Below, in pieces: positions 27,056-34,954 of a stretch of 64,000 nucleotides of DNA (positions are counted from its first letter, which is position 1; every line of letters starts with the position of its first letter). The translations under genes were made by a program, and so were the position numbers. The stretch comes from Acetatifactor muris. Lineage in GTDB: Bacteria > Bacillota > Clostridia > Lachnospirales > Lachnospiraceae. The notes beneath the pieces are model-generated. The model was not told where the DNA came from, searched no databases, and saw nothing but the letters and a program-made list of their open reading frames with translations. The stretch is taken from positions 1 to 64,000 of the forward strand of contig JAMPFR010000013.1 of assembly GCA_023664365.1 (NCBI GenBank), given 5' to 3'.

Positions 27056-27078
27056 GAGCGATGCATTCAGCATCGCTC
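27056..27078 (-). terminator. Terminator overlapping the cyclophilin stop
   Basis: GAGCGATGC-tgaat-GCATCGCTC on the minus strand, tail TGTTCTGCTTTT. The stem includes the last codons and stop of the cyclophilin gene. Confidence 0.7.
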
Positions 27079-27588
27079 CGGTTCCGGATACTCCACGCCA
27101 AAGGTCTCCACGGTGACGGTTTCCATGACCTGGGTCTCCAGGGGTCTGTCGCTCCAGTCCGTTTTGGTCTCTGCGATCTTATTCACCACGTCCATACCTT
27201 CGATCACCTTCCCAAACGCCGCATAAGCGCCGTCTAAGTGGGGGCTTGTCTTATGCATGATAAAGAACTGGCTGCCTGCGGAGTCCGGGTGCTGGGCTCT
27301 GGCCATGGAAAGCACTCCCTCCGTGTGCTTCAGGGAATTGTCAAAGCCGTTTTGGGAAAATTCTCCCCTGATACTGTAGCCGGGGCCGCCCATGCCGTTT
27401 CCGTCCGGACATCCGCCCTGGATCATAAAGCCCTTGATGACCCGGTGGAAAATCAGGCCGTCATAAAACTTTTTCTGAACCAGGTTGATAAAATTATTGA
27501 CGGAATTGGGTGCAATTTCGGGGTAAAGCTCCGCCTTGATGACGTCTCCGCCCTTCATGGTAACGGTAACAATAGGATTTTGTGCCAT
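27067..27588 (-). CDS. Cyclophilin-type peptidyl-prolyl cis-trans isomerase
   Basis: 173 residues, single cytoplasmic cyclophilin domain that speeds proline isomerisation during folding. Conserved blocks FHRVIKGFMIQGG (about 52-64, catalytic Arg), GVLSMAR, GSQFFIMHKTSPHLDGAYAAFG (Gln/Phe of the active site). The start at MAQNPIVTV with AAAGGACA upstream is preferred to the in-frame start 30 codons earlier, which would precede the promoter at 27631-27659. No signal peptide. Confidence 0.93.
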   Translation of the reverse strand: MAQNPIVTVTMKGGDVIKAELYPEIAPNSVNNFINLVQKKFYDGLIFHRVIKGFMIQGGCPDGNGMGGPGYSIRGEFSQNGFDNSLKHTEGVLSMARAQHPDSAGSQFFIMHKTSPHLDGAYAAFGKVIEGMDVVNKIAETKTDWSDRPLETQVMETVTVETFGVEYPEPERC

Positions 27589-27630
27589 AATAGTTGTCCT
27601 TTCCTGGAAAAAAGTGTATTCTTTAAATGT

Positions 27631-27659
27631 ATTATAACGTAAAGCGGGCATACCGTAAA
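27631..27659 (-). promoter_or_regulatory. Cyclophilin promoter
   Basis: Minus strand TTTACG (27659-27654) and TATAAT (27636-27631), 17 bases apart, 42 bases before the cyclophilin ATG. Confidence 0.6.
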
Positions 27660-27699
27660 GTGTGCATTTTGCCGACACAGGGTATGCGGAGGTGCGGAC

Positions 27700-28437
27700 G
27701 TGGGGTATTTAAAGCGGATAGAAGTGAATGCGGCGGAGCTGAAGGGAACGTTGTATGTGACGGACAGCCCCAAGGAGGCGGAGCGGCTGCGGGATGCCGG
27801 CGAAGCGGTGCTGATCTGGTTTCATGACGGAAACAAAGACTGTGATTTTTCCGGCTATACCTTCGGGGTGGAAGATCCGGAGCAGCTGGAGGAGGATTAT
27901 ATAGAGCGGGTATATCGGCGGCTGAAGGGTCTGCCCTGGAAGATTCTGGAGACGGAGAGATGTCTGATTCGGGAGACAACGCCGGAGGATGTGGAGGATT
28001 TTTTCCGTATCTACAGTGACCCGGCCATTACGGAGTTTATGGAGGGACTGTACCCTGACAAGGAGCAGGAAAAAGAATACATCAGGGAATATATTAAGCA
28101 GATATACACCTTCTACGAGTTCGGAGTCTGGACGGTGGTGGAAAAGAGCAGCGGTTCCGTCATCGGCAGAGCGGGATTTTCCTACCGCCAGGGATATGAC
28201 GAGCCGGAGCTTGGCTTTATCATCGGCGTTCCCTGGCAGAGGCGGGGGTACGGCGAGGAGGTCTGCCGGGCGATCCTGGATTACGGCAGGAATAAGCTGG
28301 GCTTTCAGGAGGTGAACGCGCTGGTGGAGACGGAAAATGAGGCGTCCCTGAAGCTGTGCGACAAGCTGGGTTTCCGAGCGGTGCAGGAGCTGTATCTGGG
28401 GGAGAAGGACTTTTTTCTGCTGAAATACACGGTTTGA
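27700..28437 (+). CDS. GNAT acetyltransferase with an N-terminal extra domain
   Basis: 245 residues from GTG 27700, which has GGAGG eight bases upstream. The C-terminal 165 residues are a RimJ/RimL-like GNAT fold: ETERCLIRETTPEDVEDF, GRAGFSYRQGYDEPELGFII, the acetyl-CoA loop VPWQRRGYGEE and NALVETENEASLKLCDKLGF. The N-terminal 80 residues (LYVTDSPKEAERLRDAGEAV ... GYTFGVEDPEQLEEDYIERV) look like a degenerate HAD-like or Rossmann half domain and are not part of the acetyltransferase. Substrate unknown. Followed directly by a dispersed repeat element. Confidence 0.8.
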   Translation: MGYLKRIEVNAAELKGTLYVTDSPKEAERLRDAGEAVLIWFHDGNKDCDFSGYTFGVEDPEQLEEDYIERVYRRLKGLPWKILETERCLIRETTPEDVEDFFRIYSDPAITEFMEGLYPDKEQEKEYIREYIKQIYTFYEFGVWTVVEKSSGSVIGRAGFSYRQGYDEPELGFIIGVPWQRRGYGEEVCRAILDYGRNKLGFQEVNALVETENEASLKLCDKLGFRAVQELYLGEKDFFLLKYTV

Positions 28438-28440
28438 GCT

Positions 28441-28533
28441 TTATTCCCGCGGGCAAAATGTGTCTTTCAGACAAATAAGCCAAGTCAACTGCGTTGACTT
28501 TGTGCCAATGCTTGCATGGATATTTGACGAATG
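28441..28533 (+). repeat. Dispersed palindromic repeat, copy A
   Basis: Begins TTATTCCCGCGGGCAAAATG, then hairpin TGTCTTTCAGACA, then AAGTCAACTGCGTTGACTT, then a TTTGTGCCA tail. The same order of parts is present at 31777-31895 (reverse), 50971-51060 and 61660-61741 (reverse). It lies in the gap after the GNAT gene and contains no coding frame. Confidence 0.75.
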
Positions 28534-28673
28534 AAAAGTAGATTAACAATTGAAAGCATTTGTTAAGAAAGCCCGCTTATTATGATGAGTAATATCGGGA
28601 CAGCGGCTGCGGAGATTTGGCAAATTTGCAGAATAATGGGGCGGAATGTCTGAAATTTTTATAAAAAATGTAG

Positions 28674-28703
28674 TTGACGGTTCAAATCGGGCGGTGCTAT
28701 ACT
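28674..28703 (+). promoter_or_regulatory. Promoter of the amt leader
   Basis: TTGACG (28674-28679) and TATACT (28698-28703), 18 bases apart. The start point near 28710 is only about a dozen bases before a strong terminator. The upstream part of the gap (28534-28673) shows nothing recognisable. Confidence 0.6.
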
Positions 28704-28721
28704 TCCTGCATACAGAGCGAA

Positions 28722-28752
28722 GGCGCTATGGAGAAATCCGTAGCGCCTTTTT
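28722..28752 (+). terminator. Leader terminator (possible attenuator) before amt
   Basis: GGCGCTATGGA and TCCGTAGCGCC form an 11-base stem with a GAAA tetraloop, followed by TTTTTC. It sits between the promoter at 28674 and the ammonium-transporter start, about 110 bases upstream of the ATG. Two further stems follow (GGACATCC/GGATGTCC about 28761-28802 and GGAAGGAA/TTCCTTGCC about 28811-28830). The layout suggests conditional termination; the signal is unknown. Confidence 0.7.
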
Positions 28753-28859
28753 CGGTGCAGGGACATCCAAATGGAATCTGCCGGCAGAGTTGACGGATGT
28801 CCGGTGCGTGGGAAGGAAAAGATTCCTTGCCCGTTCTGTATAGCGAGGAGGGAAAAATT

Positions 28860-30626
28860 ATGACAGAGGAGATTTTAAGTACTGTTCGAGGTGAGATGTT
28901 TGGCATCTGGTTTTTGATTGGCGCGGCGCTGGTGTTCTGGATGCAGGCCGGCTTTGCAATGGTGGAGGCAGGCTTCACCAGGGCAAAGAACGCGGGAAAC
29001 ATCATTATGAAAAACCTGATGGATTTCTGTATCGGCACGGTGGTGTTCATACTGATTGGCTTCGGCCTGCTGCTGGGAGAGGATTTGCTGGGATTTATCG
29101 GCAAGCCGGGATTTGACATTTTTACCGCATATGAAAATTTCGACTGGTCGAATTTTGTGTTCAATCTGGTATTCTGCGCCACTACCGCCACCATTGTATC
29201 AGGGGCAATGGCGGAGAGGACGAAGTTTTTGTCCTACTGTATTTATTCTGCAGTGATTTCCGCGCTGATTTATCCCATTGAGGCCCATTGGATATGGGGC
29301 GGCGGCTGGTTGTCCCAGCTGGGCTTCCACGATTTTGCCGGTTCCTGCGCCATTCATATGGTAGGCGGCATTTCCGCCCTGGTTGGCGCTAAGATACTGG
29401 GGCCCCGCATTGGCAAGTTTACCAGGGGAGAAGACGGAAAAATCACAAAGGTAAACGCTTTTCCCGGACACAATCTTCCCATTGGCGCTTTGGGTGTGTT
29501 CATCCTGTGGCTGGGCTGGTACGGCTTTAACGGAGCTGCCGCAACCAGCGTGGAGCAGCTGGGTTCCATTTTTGTGACTACAACTATTTCTCCGGCGGTT
29601 GCCACGGTGGTATGTATGATCTTTACCTGGATAAAATACGGTAAACCGGACGTTTCCATGTGTCTGAACGCCTCTTTGGCAGGGCTGGTGGCGATCACGG
29701 CGCCCTGCGATGTGACGGACGCCCTCGGCTCCATTGTGATTGGCGCTGTGGCAGGACTGCTGGTGGTATTCGGCGTTTGGTTTCTGGACAATAAGCTGCG
29801 TGTTGACGACCCGGTGGGCGCTGTGGCGGTGCACTGTCTGAACGGTATCTGGGGTACGCTGGCGGTAGGACTGTTTGCTACCAATACTGCTCCCGGATAC
29901 AGCATTGCGGATGCAAACGGCGTGGAGCTGACCGGATTATTTTACGGCGGCGGCTTTAAGCTGCTGGGCCTGCAGCTGCTGGGCTTCGGGGCGGTTGCGG
30001 CGTGGACGCTGGTGACGATCACCGTTGTATTCCTGGTTATCAAGGCCATGGTGGGCCTGCGGGTTTCCGAGGAGGAAGAGATTGTGGGTCTGGATGTGAA
30101 GGAGCATGGTCTTGCTTCCGCCTATGCAGGCTTCTCCATTATGGATGTGTCCGGCGGCGTCATGGATGTAAATGAAAATACGGATCTTGGAGAGAGCGAG
30201 TACGAGGCTGCTTCCGAGGTGAAGCGGAAAGCGGCAGTGCCTGTGGTGGAGATACCTGCGGCAGCGCCCACGGGCATTTACAAGGTGGTGATTATCGCCA
30301 GAATGACCCGGTATGATGTACTGCGAAAGGCTATGAACAATCTGGGAGTAACCGGCATGACGGTTACCAATGTCATGGGCTGCGGTATCCAGAAGGGCGC
30401 CGGGGAGAGATACAGAGGCGTGGAGGTGGATGCTACACTGCTGCCGAAGGTCAAGGTGGAGGTGGTTGTCAGCAAAATTCCTGTGGCCGACGTGATTGAA
30501 GCGGCAAAGAAGGTGCTGTACACAGGACATATCGGAGACGGCAAGATCTTCGTATACAATGTAGACCAGGTAGTAAAGGTTCGTACCGGCGAGGAGGGTT
30601 TTGCCGCGCTGCAGGATGTGGAATAG
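28860..30626 (+). CDS. Ammonium transporter fused to a PII signalling domain
   Basis: 588 residues. Residues 1-about 420 are an Amt channel with eleven membrane helices (FWMQAGFAMVEAGF, VFNLVFCATTATIVSGAMAER, HFAGS-type DFAGSCAIHMVGG, HCLNGIWGTLAVG). After a variable linker (about 430-480) comes a GlnK/PII domain: KVVIIARMTRYDVLRKAMNN, T-loop RYRGVEVDATLLPKVKVE, and TGHIGDGKIFVYNV. In the T-loop the uridylylated Tyr51 of GlnB is Val here, so control is probably by ATP/ADP and 2-oxoglutarate binding, blocking the pore directly in cis. AGGAGGG precedes the ATG; the in-frame start at 28797 lies in the leader and is rejected. Confidence 0.95.
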   Translation: MTEEILSTVRGEMFGIWFLIGAALVFWMQAGFAMVEAGFTRAKNAGNIIMKNLMDFCIGTVVFILIGFGLLLGEDLLGFIGKPGFDIFTAYENFDWSNFVFNLVFCATTATIVSGAMAERTKFLSYCIYSAVISALIYPIEAHWIWGGGWLSQLGFHDFAGSCAIHMVGGISALVGAKILGPRIGKFTRGEDGKITKVNAFPGHNLPIGALGVFILWLGWYGFNGAAATSVEQLGSIFVTTTISPAVATVVCMIFTWIKYGKPDVSMCLNASLAGLVAITAPCDVTDALGSIVIGAVAGLLVVFGVWFLDNKLRVDDPVGAVAVHCLNGIWGTLAVGLFATNTAPGYSIADANGVELTGLFYGGGFKLLGLQLLGFGAVAAWTLVTITVVFLVIKAMVGLRVSEEEEIVGLDVKEHGLASAYAGFSIMDVSGGVMDVNENTDLGESEYEAASEVKRKAAVPVVEIPAAAPTGIYKVVIIARMTRYDVLRKAMNNLGVTGMTVTNVMGCGIQKGAGERYRGVEVDATLLPKVKVEVVVSKIPVADVIEAAKKVLYTGHIGDGKIFVYNVDQVVKVRTGEEGFAALQDVE

Positions 30627-30675
30627 GGGATAAAAAACGTATCGGATGACGCTGACTGACGGTATGTTTGTCACA

Positions 30676-30726
30676 GGCGGCAGGTGACAGTCTGCATGAG
30701 AATGACTGTCATCTGCCGCCGTCTCT
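30676..30726 (+). terminator. Terminator after the amt fusion
   Basis: A 16-base stem with one mismatch (GGCGGCAG...GTC at 30676-30691 with GAC...CTGCCGCC ending 30720), followed by GTCTCTTT. Confidence 0.75.
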
Positions 30727-30787
30727 TTGCGCCGTGCCGAACCATTACGGCTGCTCTTTGAAAAGGTTGAAAAGTACTATGGCCTGC

Positions 30788-30816
30788 TTGCCTTTTCCCC
30801 ATGGATTTAGTAAAAT
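30788..30816 (+). promoter_or_regulatory. Promoter of the hydrolase gene
   Basis: TTGCCT (30788-30793) and TAAAAT (30811-30816) with 17-base spacing, 57 bases before the ATG. Confidence 0.5.
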
Positions 30817-30872
30817 AATAAGTAATTCCGGTGACTGACGGAAAAATTACGATAGGATAAGGAGCGGAGAAA

Positions 30873-31772
30873 ATGGTTAAGGTGATAGTGATAGCTGTTC
30901 TGGCGGTGCTGGTGGTTGCAGCGGTGATTTCCTGCCTGATGGCCGCATATGTGGCAAAGCCCCGTTATACCAGTCTGGAAAAGGCAAAACAGATTGCGGA
31001 GGACGCGGGTTTCTGGCGGGATTACGATAAGCTGGAGAAGGAGGAGCTGGAGATAGAGTCCTATGACGGGTATCGCCTGAAAGCCTTTTATGTGCCGGCG
31101 CCCCAGGAATCTGACAAATATGTCATAATTTCCCACGGCTATACATACAACCGATACGGAAGCCTGCGTTATTTACATTTATTCCGTTCCTTTGGCTATA
31201 ACTGCCTGATTTACGATAACAGAGGACACGGGGCGAACCCCAGGACCAAATGTATGATGGGCGTCAGGGAGTCCAAGGATTTGCTGCAGGTGATTGACTG
31301 GGTGCATGAGCGGTTCGGCAGGAATATCATTCTGGGGCTTCACGGAGAGTCCATGGGGTCCGCCCTGCAGATCATGGCGCTGAAGGAGAAGCCGGAGGTG
31401 CAGTTTGTGGTCAATGACTGCGGTTATGCGGATCTGATGGGAGTGCTGACACACAACGTGGGCACGCTGCATATGCCCAAATGGTCCTGCTACTTTGCCA
31501 GCGCTGCCTGCAGGGTAGTGTTCGGATATTCCTTTACGGGGGTGCGTCCCATTGATTCTCTGAAAGAGAATACCGTTCCTATCTGCTTTATACACGGGGC
31601 GGCGGATGACTTTATTCCCTGTGACCATTCGGAGAGGATGCATCAGGCCATGACCGCTTACAGCGAATTGCACCTGTTTCCGGGGGCGGCACACGGCCTT
31701 TCCATTGACAGCGACGAGGAGAGCTACCGCAGGATCGTGGGAGCGTTTCTGGAGAAGGTGTTGGCGAAGTAA
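30873..31772 (+). CDS. Membrane-anchored alpha/beta hydrolase
   Basis: 299 residues. Residues 1-28 are an N-terminal membrane anchor without a cleavage site, so the enzyme is probably tethered on the outer face. The alpha/beta-hydrolase fold follows: oxyanion region VIISHGYTYN, nucleophile elbow GLHGESMGSAL (Ser about 156), acid IHGAADDFIP and catalytic His in GAAHGLS near the end. It resembles Bacillus YqkD-type esterases of unknown substrate. AAGGAGCGGAGAAA precedes the ATG. Followed by a dispersed palindromic repeat. Confidence 0.88.
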   Translation: MVKVIVIAVLAVLVVAAVISCLMAAYVAKPRYTSLEKAKQIAEDAGFWRDYDKLEKEELEIESYDGYRLKAFYVPAPQESDKYVIISHGYTYNRYGSLRYLHLFRSFGYNCLIYDNRGHGANPRTKCMMGVRESKDLLQVIDWVHERFGRNIILGLHGESMGSALQIMALKEKPEVQFVVNDCGYADLMGVLTHNVGTLHMPKWSCYFASAACRVVFGYSFTGVRPIDSLKENTVPICFIHGAADDFIPCDHSERMHQAMTAYSELHLFPGAAHGLSIDSDEESYRRIVGAFLEKVLAK

Positions 31773-31776
31773 TGTG

Positions 31777-31895
31777 GAAGTCAATAGCCCCACTGCAAAG
31801 CAAAAGGTGTCTGGCGCAAAGTCAACTACGTTAACAAAGTCAACTACGTTGACTTGGGGTATGTGTTTGAAAGACATATTTTGCGCGTGGGAATA
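31777..31895 (-). repeat. Dispersed palindromic repeat, copy B
   Basis: Read on the minus strand: TATTCCCACGCGCAAAATAT, a CTTTC-loop stem, AAGTCAACGTAGTTGACTT duplicated in tandem, TTTGCGCCAGACACC, then a distal part ending GGGGCTATTGACTTCC. It has the duplicated palindrome of copy C and the distal tail of copies D and E, so it is the most complete copy. Confidence 0.75.
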
Positions 31896-31920
31896 CATAT
31901 AAGCGCAGGGAGGAATCTAT

Positions 31921-32910
31921 ATGTACATAGCGGACGACAGGAGATATGACACAATGAAATACAATCGGTGCGGAGCAAGCGGGCTGATGCTGCCTGTCGT
32001 TTCGCTGGGACTGTGGCACAATTTCGGCTCCAACGGCAGCTTTGACAATATGGAGGCAATGTGCCGCACTGCCTTTGACAACGGTATTACTCACTTTGAC
32101 TTGGCAAATAATTACGGCCCGAAAGCAGGCTCTGCGGAGGAGAATTTCGGACGCATTTTGAAAGGCGGACTGGGAGAATACCGGGATGAAATAGTGATTT
32201 CCACGAAAGCGGGATATGGCATGTGGCCCGGCCCTTACGGAGACTGGGGCAGCAAAAAGTATCTTGTGGCCAGCCTGGACCAGAGTCTTAAGAGAATGGG
32301 GCTGGAGTATGTGGATATATTCTATCACCACAGGCCCGATCCGGAGACGCCGCCGGAGGAGACTGCCAGGGCCCTGGACGGCATTGTCAGGAGCGGCAAG
32401 GCGCTGTATGTGGGTATCTCCAACTATAATAAGGAGCAGACCATCGCCATCGCGAAGCTGTTCCGGGAGATGGGAACACCCTTTATCATCAACCAGAGGC
32501 GTTATTCCATGCTGGACAGAACCATGGAACGGGACGGCCTGAAGGATTATGCCGCCGTTCATGGCATCGGCATTATTACCTTCTGCCCTCTGGAGCAGGG
32601 GCTGCTGACAGACCGTTATCTCCACGGCATTCCGGAGGACAGCCGCGTTCGCAGGGACGGGCGGTTCCTGCAGGAGAGCGCAATCACCGAAGAAAGGCTG
32701 GTGAAAATCCGGGCGCTGAATGAGTTGGCGGCACAGAGGGGTCAGTCTCTGGCGCAGATGGCCCTTGCCTGGATCCTCAGGGATGGGGATGTGACCAGCG
32801 TGCTGATTGGCGCTTCCAGGCCTTCACAGATTCTGGATAATATCGGGATGCTTGGAAATCAGTCCTTCAGCCGGGAAGAGCGGGAGAAGATAGAAGAGAT
32901 TCTGCAATGA
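31921..32910 (+). CDS. Aldo-keto reductase (YghZ/Gpr-like)
   Basis: 329 residues, TIM-barrel NADPH-dependent oxidoreductase. The catalytic tetrad is visible: Asp and Tyr in THFDLANNYGP (about 57-67), Lys in VISTKAGYG (about 97), His in DIFYHHRPDPETP (about 138). The start-to-end match is to the L-glyceraldehyde-3-phosphate reductase group (YghZ), which also acts on other aldehydes such as methylglyoxal. GGGAGG lies seven bases before the ATG. Four-base overlap (ATGA) with the following histidine kinase, so it is the first gene of the carbohydrate-locus operon. Confidence 0.92.
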   Translation: MYIADDRRYDTMKYNRCGASGLMLPVVSLGLWHNFGSNGSFDNMEAMCRTAFDNGITHFDLANNYGPKAGSAEENFGRILKGGLGEYRDEIVISTKAGYGMWPGPYGDWGSKKYLVASLDQSLKRMGLEYVDIFYHHRPDPETPPEETARALDGIVRSGKALYVGISNYNKEQTIAIAKLFREMGTPFIINQRRYSMLDRTMERDGLKDYAAVHGIGIITFCPLEQGLLTDRYLHGIPEDSRVRRDGRFLQESAITEERLVKIRALNELAAQRGQSLAQMALAWILRDGDVTSVLIGASRPSQILDNIGMLGNQSFSREEREKIEEILQ

Positions 32911-34840
32911 AAGAAAAAAACTACTCGCTTAAAAAAACAGTTGCAATTATCTGGGCGCTCCTGTCAGTATTCTGGGGGGGAGCGCTGTTATTTTATGGCG
33001 TTTATTCCGTGTGGAAATATAGGGATTATTATCAGGAGGCAAACAGCTTTTTTGGCAGAGCAAATAATATTGATTATTTTGGAGGTATTTTCTTTTATGA
33101 GAGCGACAGGGATTCTCTGCGCAGCGCTTTCAGCGAGATTTGGATCGGTATTATGAAACGGAAAAGGAACTGCAGCTGCTCGTTGCCGATAAAGAGGGAA
33201 ACATTCTGACAAATGCCGGCAATAGGATCGTAGAGGAGAAAACCATAAGGGAACTGTTACAGGGGAATCAGAGTTGTATGCGGACAGGCTTCAGCTATCA
33301 GATGGCGGCGGGATCTTTGAATTACGAAGATTTGTCGATTATAGTCATCCGCCCTGCGGATTATCTGAAATTTTGGAAGCATTGGGAATTCTGGCTTTTG
33401 GTCATACTGATTCCTCTGATTACCCTGATAGGCTTTTTGGTGGTATATCATATGCTGAACCAAGTGTTGCTGCAGCCGGTGAATCATCTTATGGAACGAA
33501 TCGTAAAGCGTAAGACGGAAGCTTCCCCTGAACCTCAGGAGGAATACAGGGAGAAGATACGGGAGTACAGGGTAATAAACAGGCAGTTGGATCAGCTGGT
33601 GGATGAGCTTGCGCAGCTGGAACAGGAAAAGTACAGAAAGGAAAAAGAAGCAGCGGCGGCATTGCTGCAATATTACCAGCTGCAGGTAAATCCCCATTTT
33701 TTTCTGAACTGCCTGAATATTCTGGATTCTCTGACAGACAGGAACAATACTGCTAATATTAAGATCATGATACTTGCCCTGTCAAAGCATTTTCGGTATG
33801 TATTTCAGGACGGACAGAAGCTTGTGTCTGTCAGGGAAGAGCTGGAGGAAGTGAAGGCATATTGCGACATTTATCGAATCAAGGGAGGAATGCCCATTCT
33901 GCTTAAGCTGCAGGCGGATGAGGAACTCATGGAATACAGAGTGCCGATTCTCTGTGTGCAGACCTTTGTGGAAAATTCGGTCAAATATGCGTTCAGGGAT
34001 GGACAGATTCTTTCGCTGGAGGTGACTGCAGATATTGTGCCGGATGATGAGGAAAGGTATCTGCGAATCCGGATCGAGGACAATGGCGGAGGTTATCCGC
34101 AGGAGAAGCTGCCTGATCTGAACCGCCCTGTGACGCAGTTTAAATATAATTCGGAGCATATAGGCATTGACAACATCAAATACCGCATCTTCATTCTGTA
34201 TGGTGAGAAGGCGACAATCTGTTTTTACAATAATCCGTCAGGGGGTGCGGCTACAGAGATTTTGCTGCTGGATGCAGGGGCTATGAGGTATTGTGAGGGC
34301 AGGCTGGAGGATAATGCCTATCTGATGCGGCTGATTGCTATGCGGACGGGAGAAGAACCGGAGGATCTGACCTATCTGCCGGTATATGTGGAAATCCTCA
34401 GGACCCGGAAGGATCTGGAGGGAATGGAGAATCTTCTTTTGCGCAGTGTCTATCAAAACGTGACGGATGAGCTGATCTGTCCGCTTGAGCTCTGGGGGAT
34501 CGTGATGATGAAGGACGGCGCGGATGATTTTCTGCTGCTTTTGTGTATGAGTAGAGAGGAGGAGCCGGAGAGGGCGGTCATTCTGGAAAAGCTGGAAAAT
34601 ATTCGTATTATTTTTAAAAAGCTGCTGGAGACCGACATTGCAATATACTGCGGCGAGGTCTGCACTGCGGAAGGTCTGCAGGAAAATTGTCTTCCGCTTT
34701 TCAGGGCAAAGAAAGATAATGTGCGACGGGAGAGTAAAGTCCTTCGAACCGCTCAGAGTCAGTCAGGAGAGGGCGGCATCAATTATTCCTTTGAGATTCA
34801 GCTGCCGTTTGGAAAAAGCAGCTGGAGCAGGGAGAGCTGA
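32907..34840 (+). pseudogene. Sensor histidine kinase, frameshifted
   Basis: Frame 1 (from 32907) encodes an N-terminal membrane helix and the start of an extracellular region up to SAFSEI; the rest (DRYYETEKEL onward) continues in another frame from about 33140. Adding one T to the T run at 33139-33141 restores a continuous protein. It then has a second membrane helix (WLLVILIPLITLIGFLVVY), a coiled coil, the YesM-type phospho-His motif LQVNPHFFLNCLNIL and a GHKL ATPase (VENSVKYAF, IEDNGGGYP). About 190 residues beyond the ATPase resemble the middle domain of YesN response regulators, an unusual extension. No separate response regulator gene is nearby. Either pseudogene or sequence error. 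Confidence 0.82.
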
Positions 34841-34954
34841 TTCCAGATTTTTGATAGTTTTTTATTTCATTTTTTCCTATCATGAAACCGTAGTTCAGGT
34901 GCCGTCCGATTCCGACAGGTGGCACTCAGGAGAAAACGATTCAGGAGGGAAAGT

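Noticed and set aside
28722-28860. ANTAR-type antiterminator RNA before amt
   Set aside because: The two hairpins with matching six-base loops that define this element are not visible; only a terminator and two unrelated stems are.
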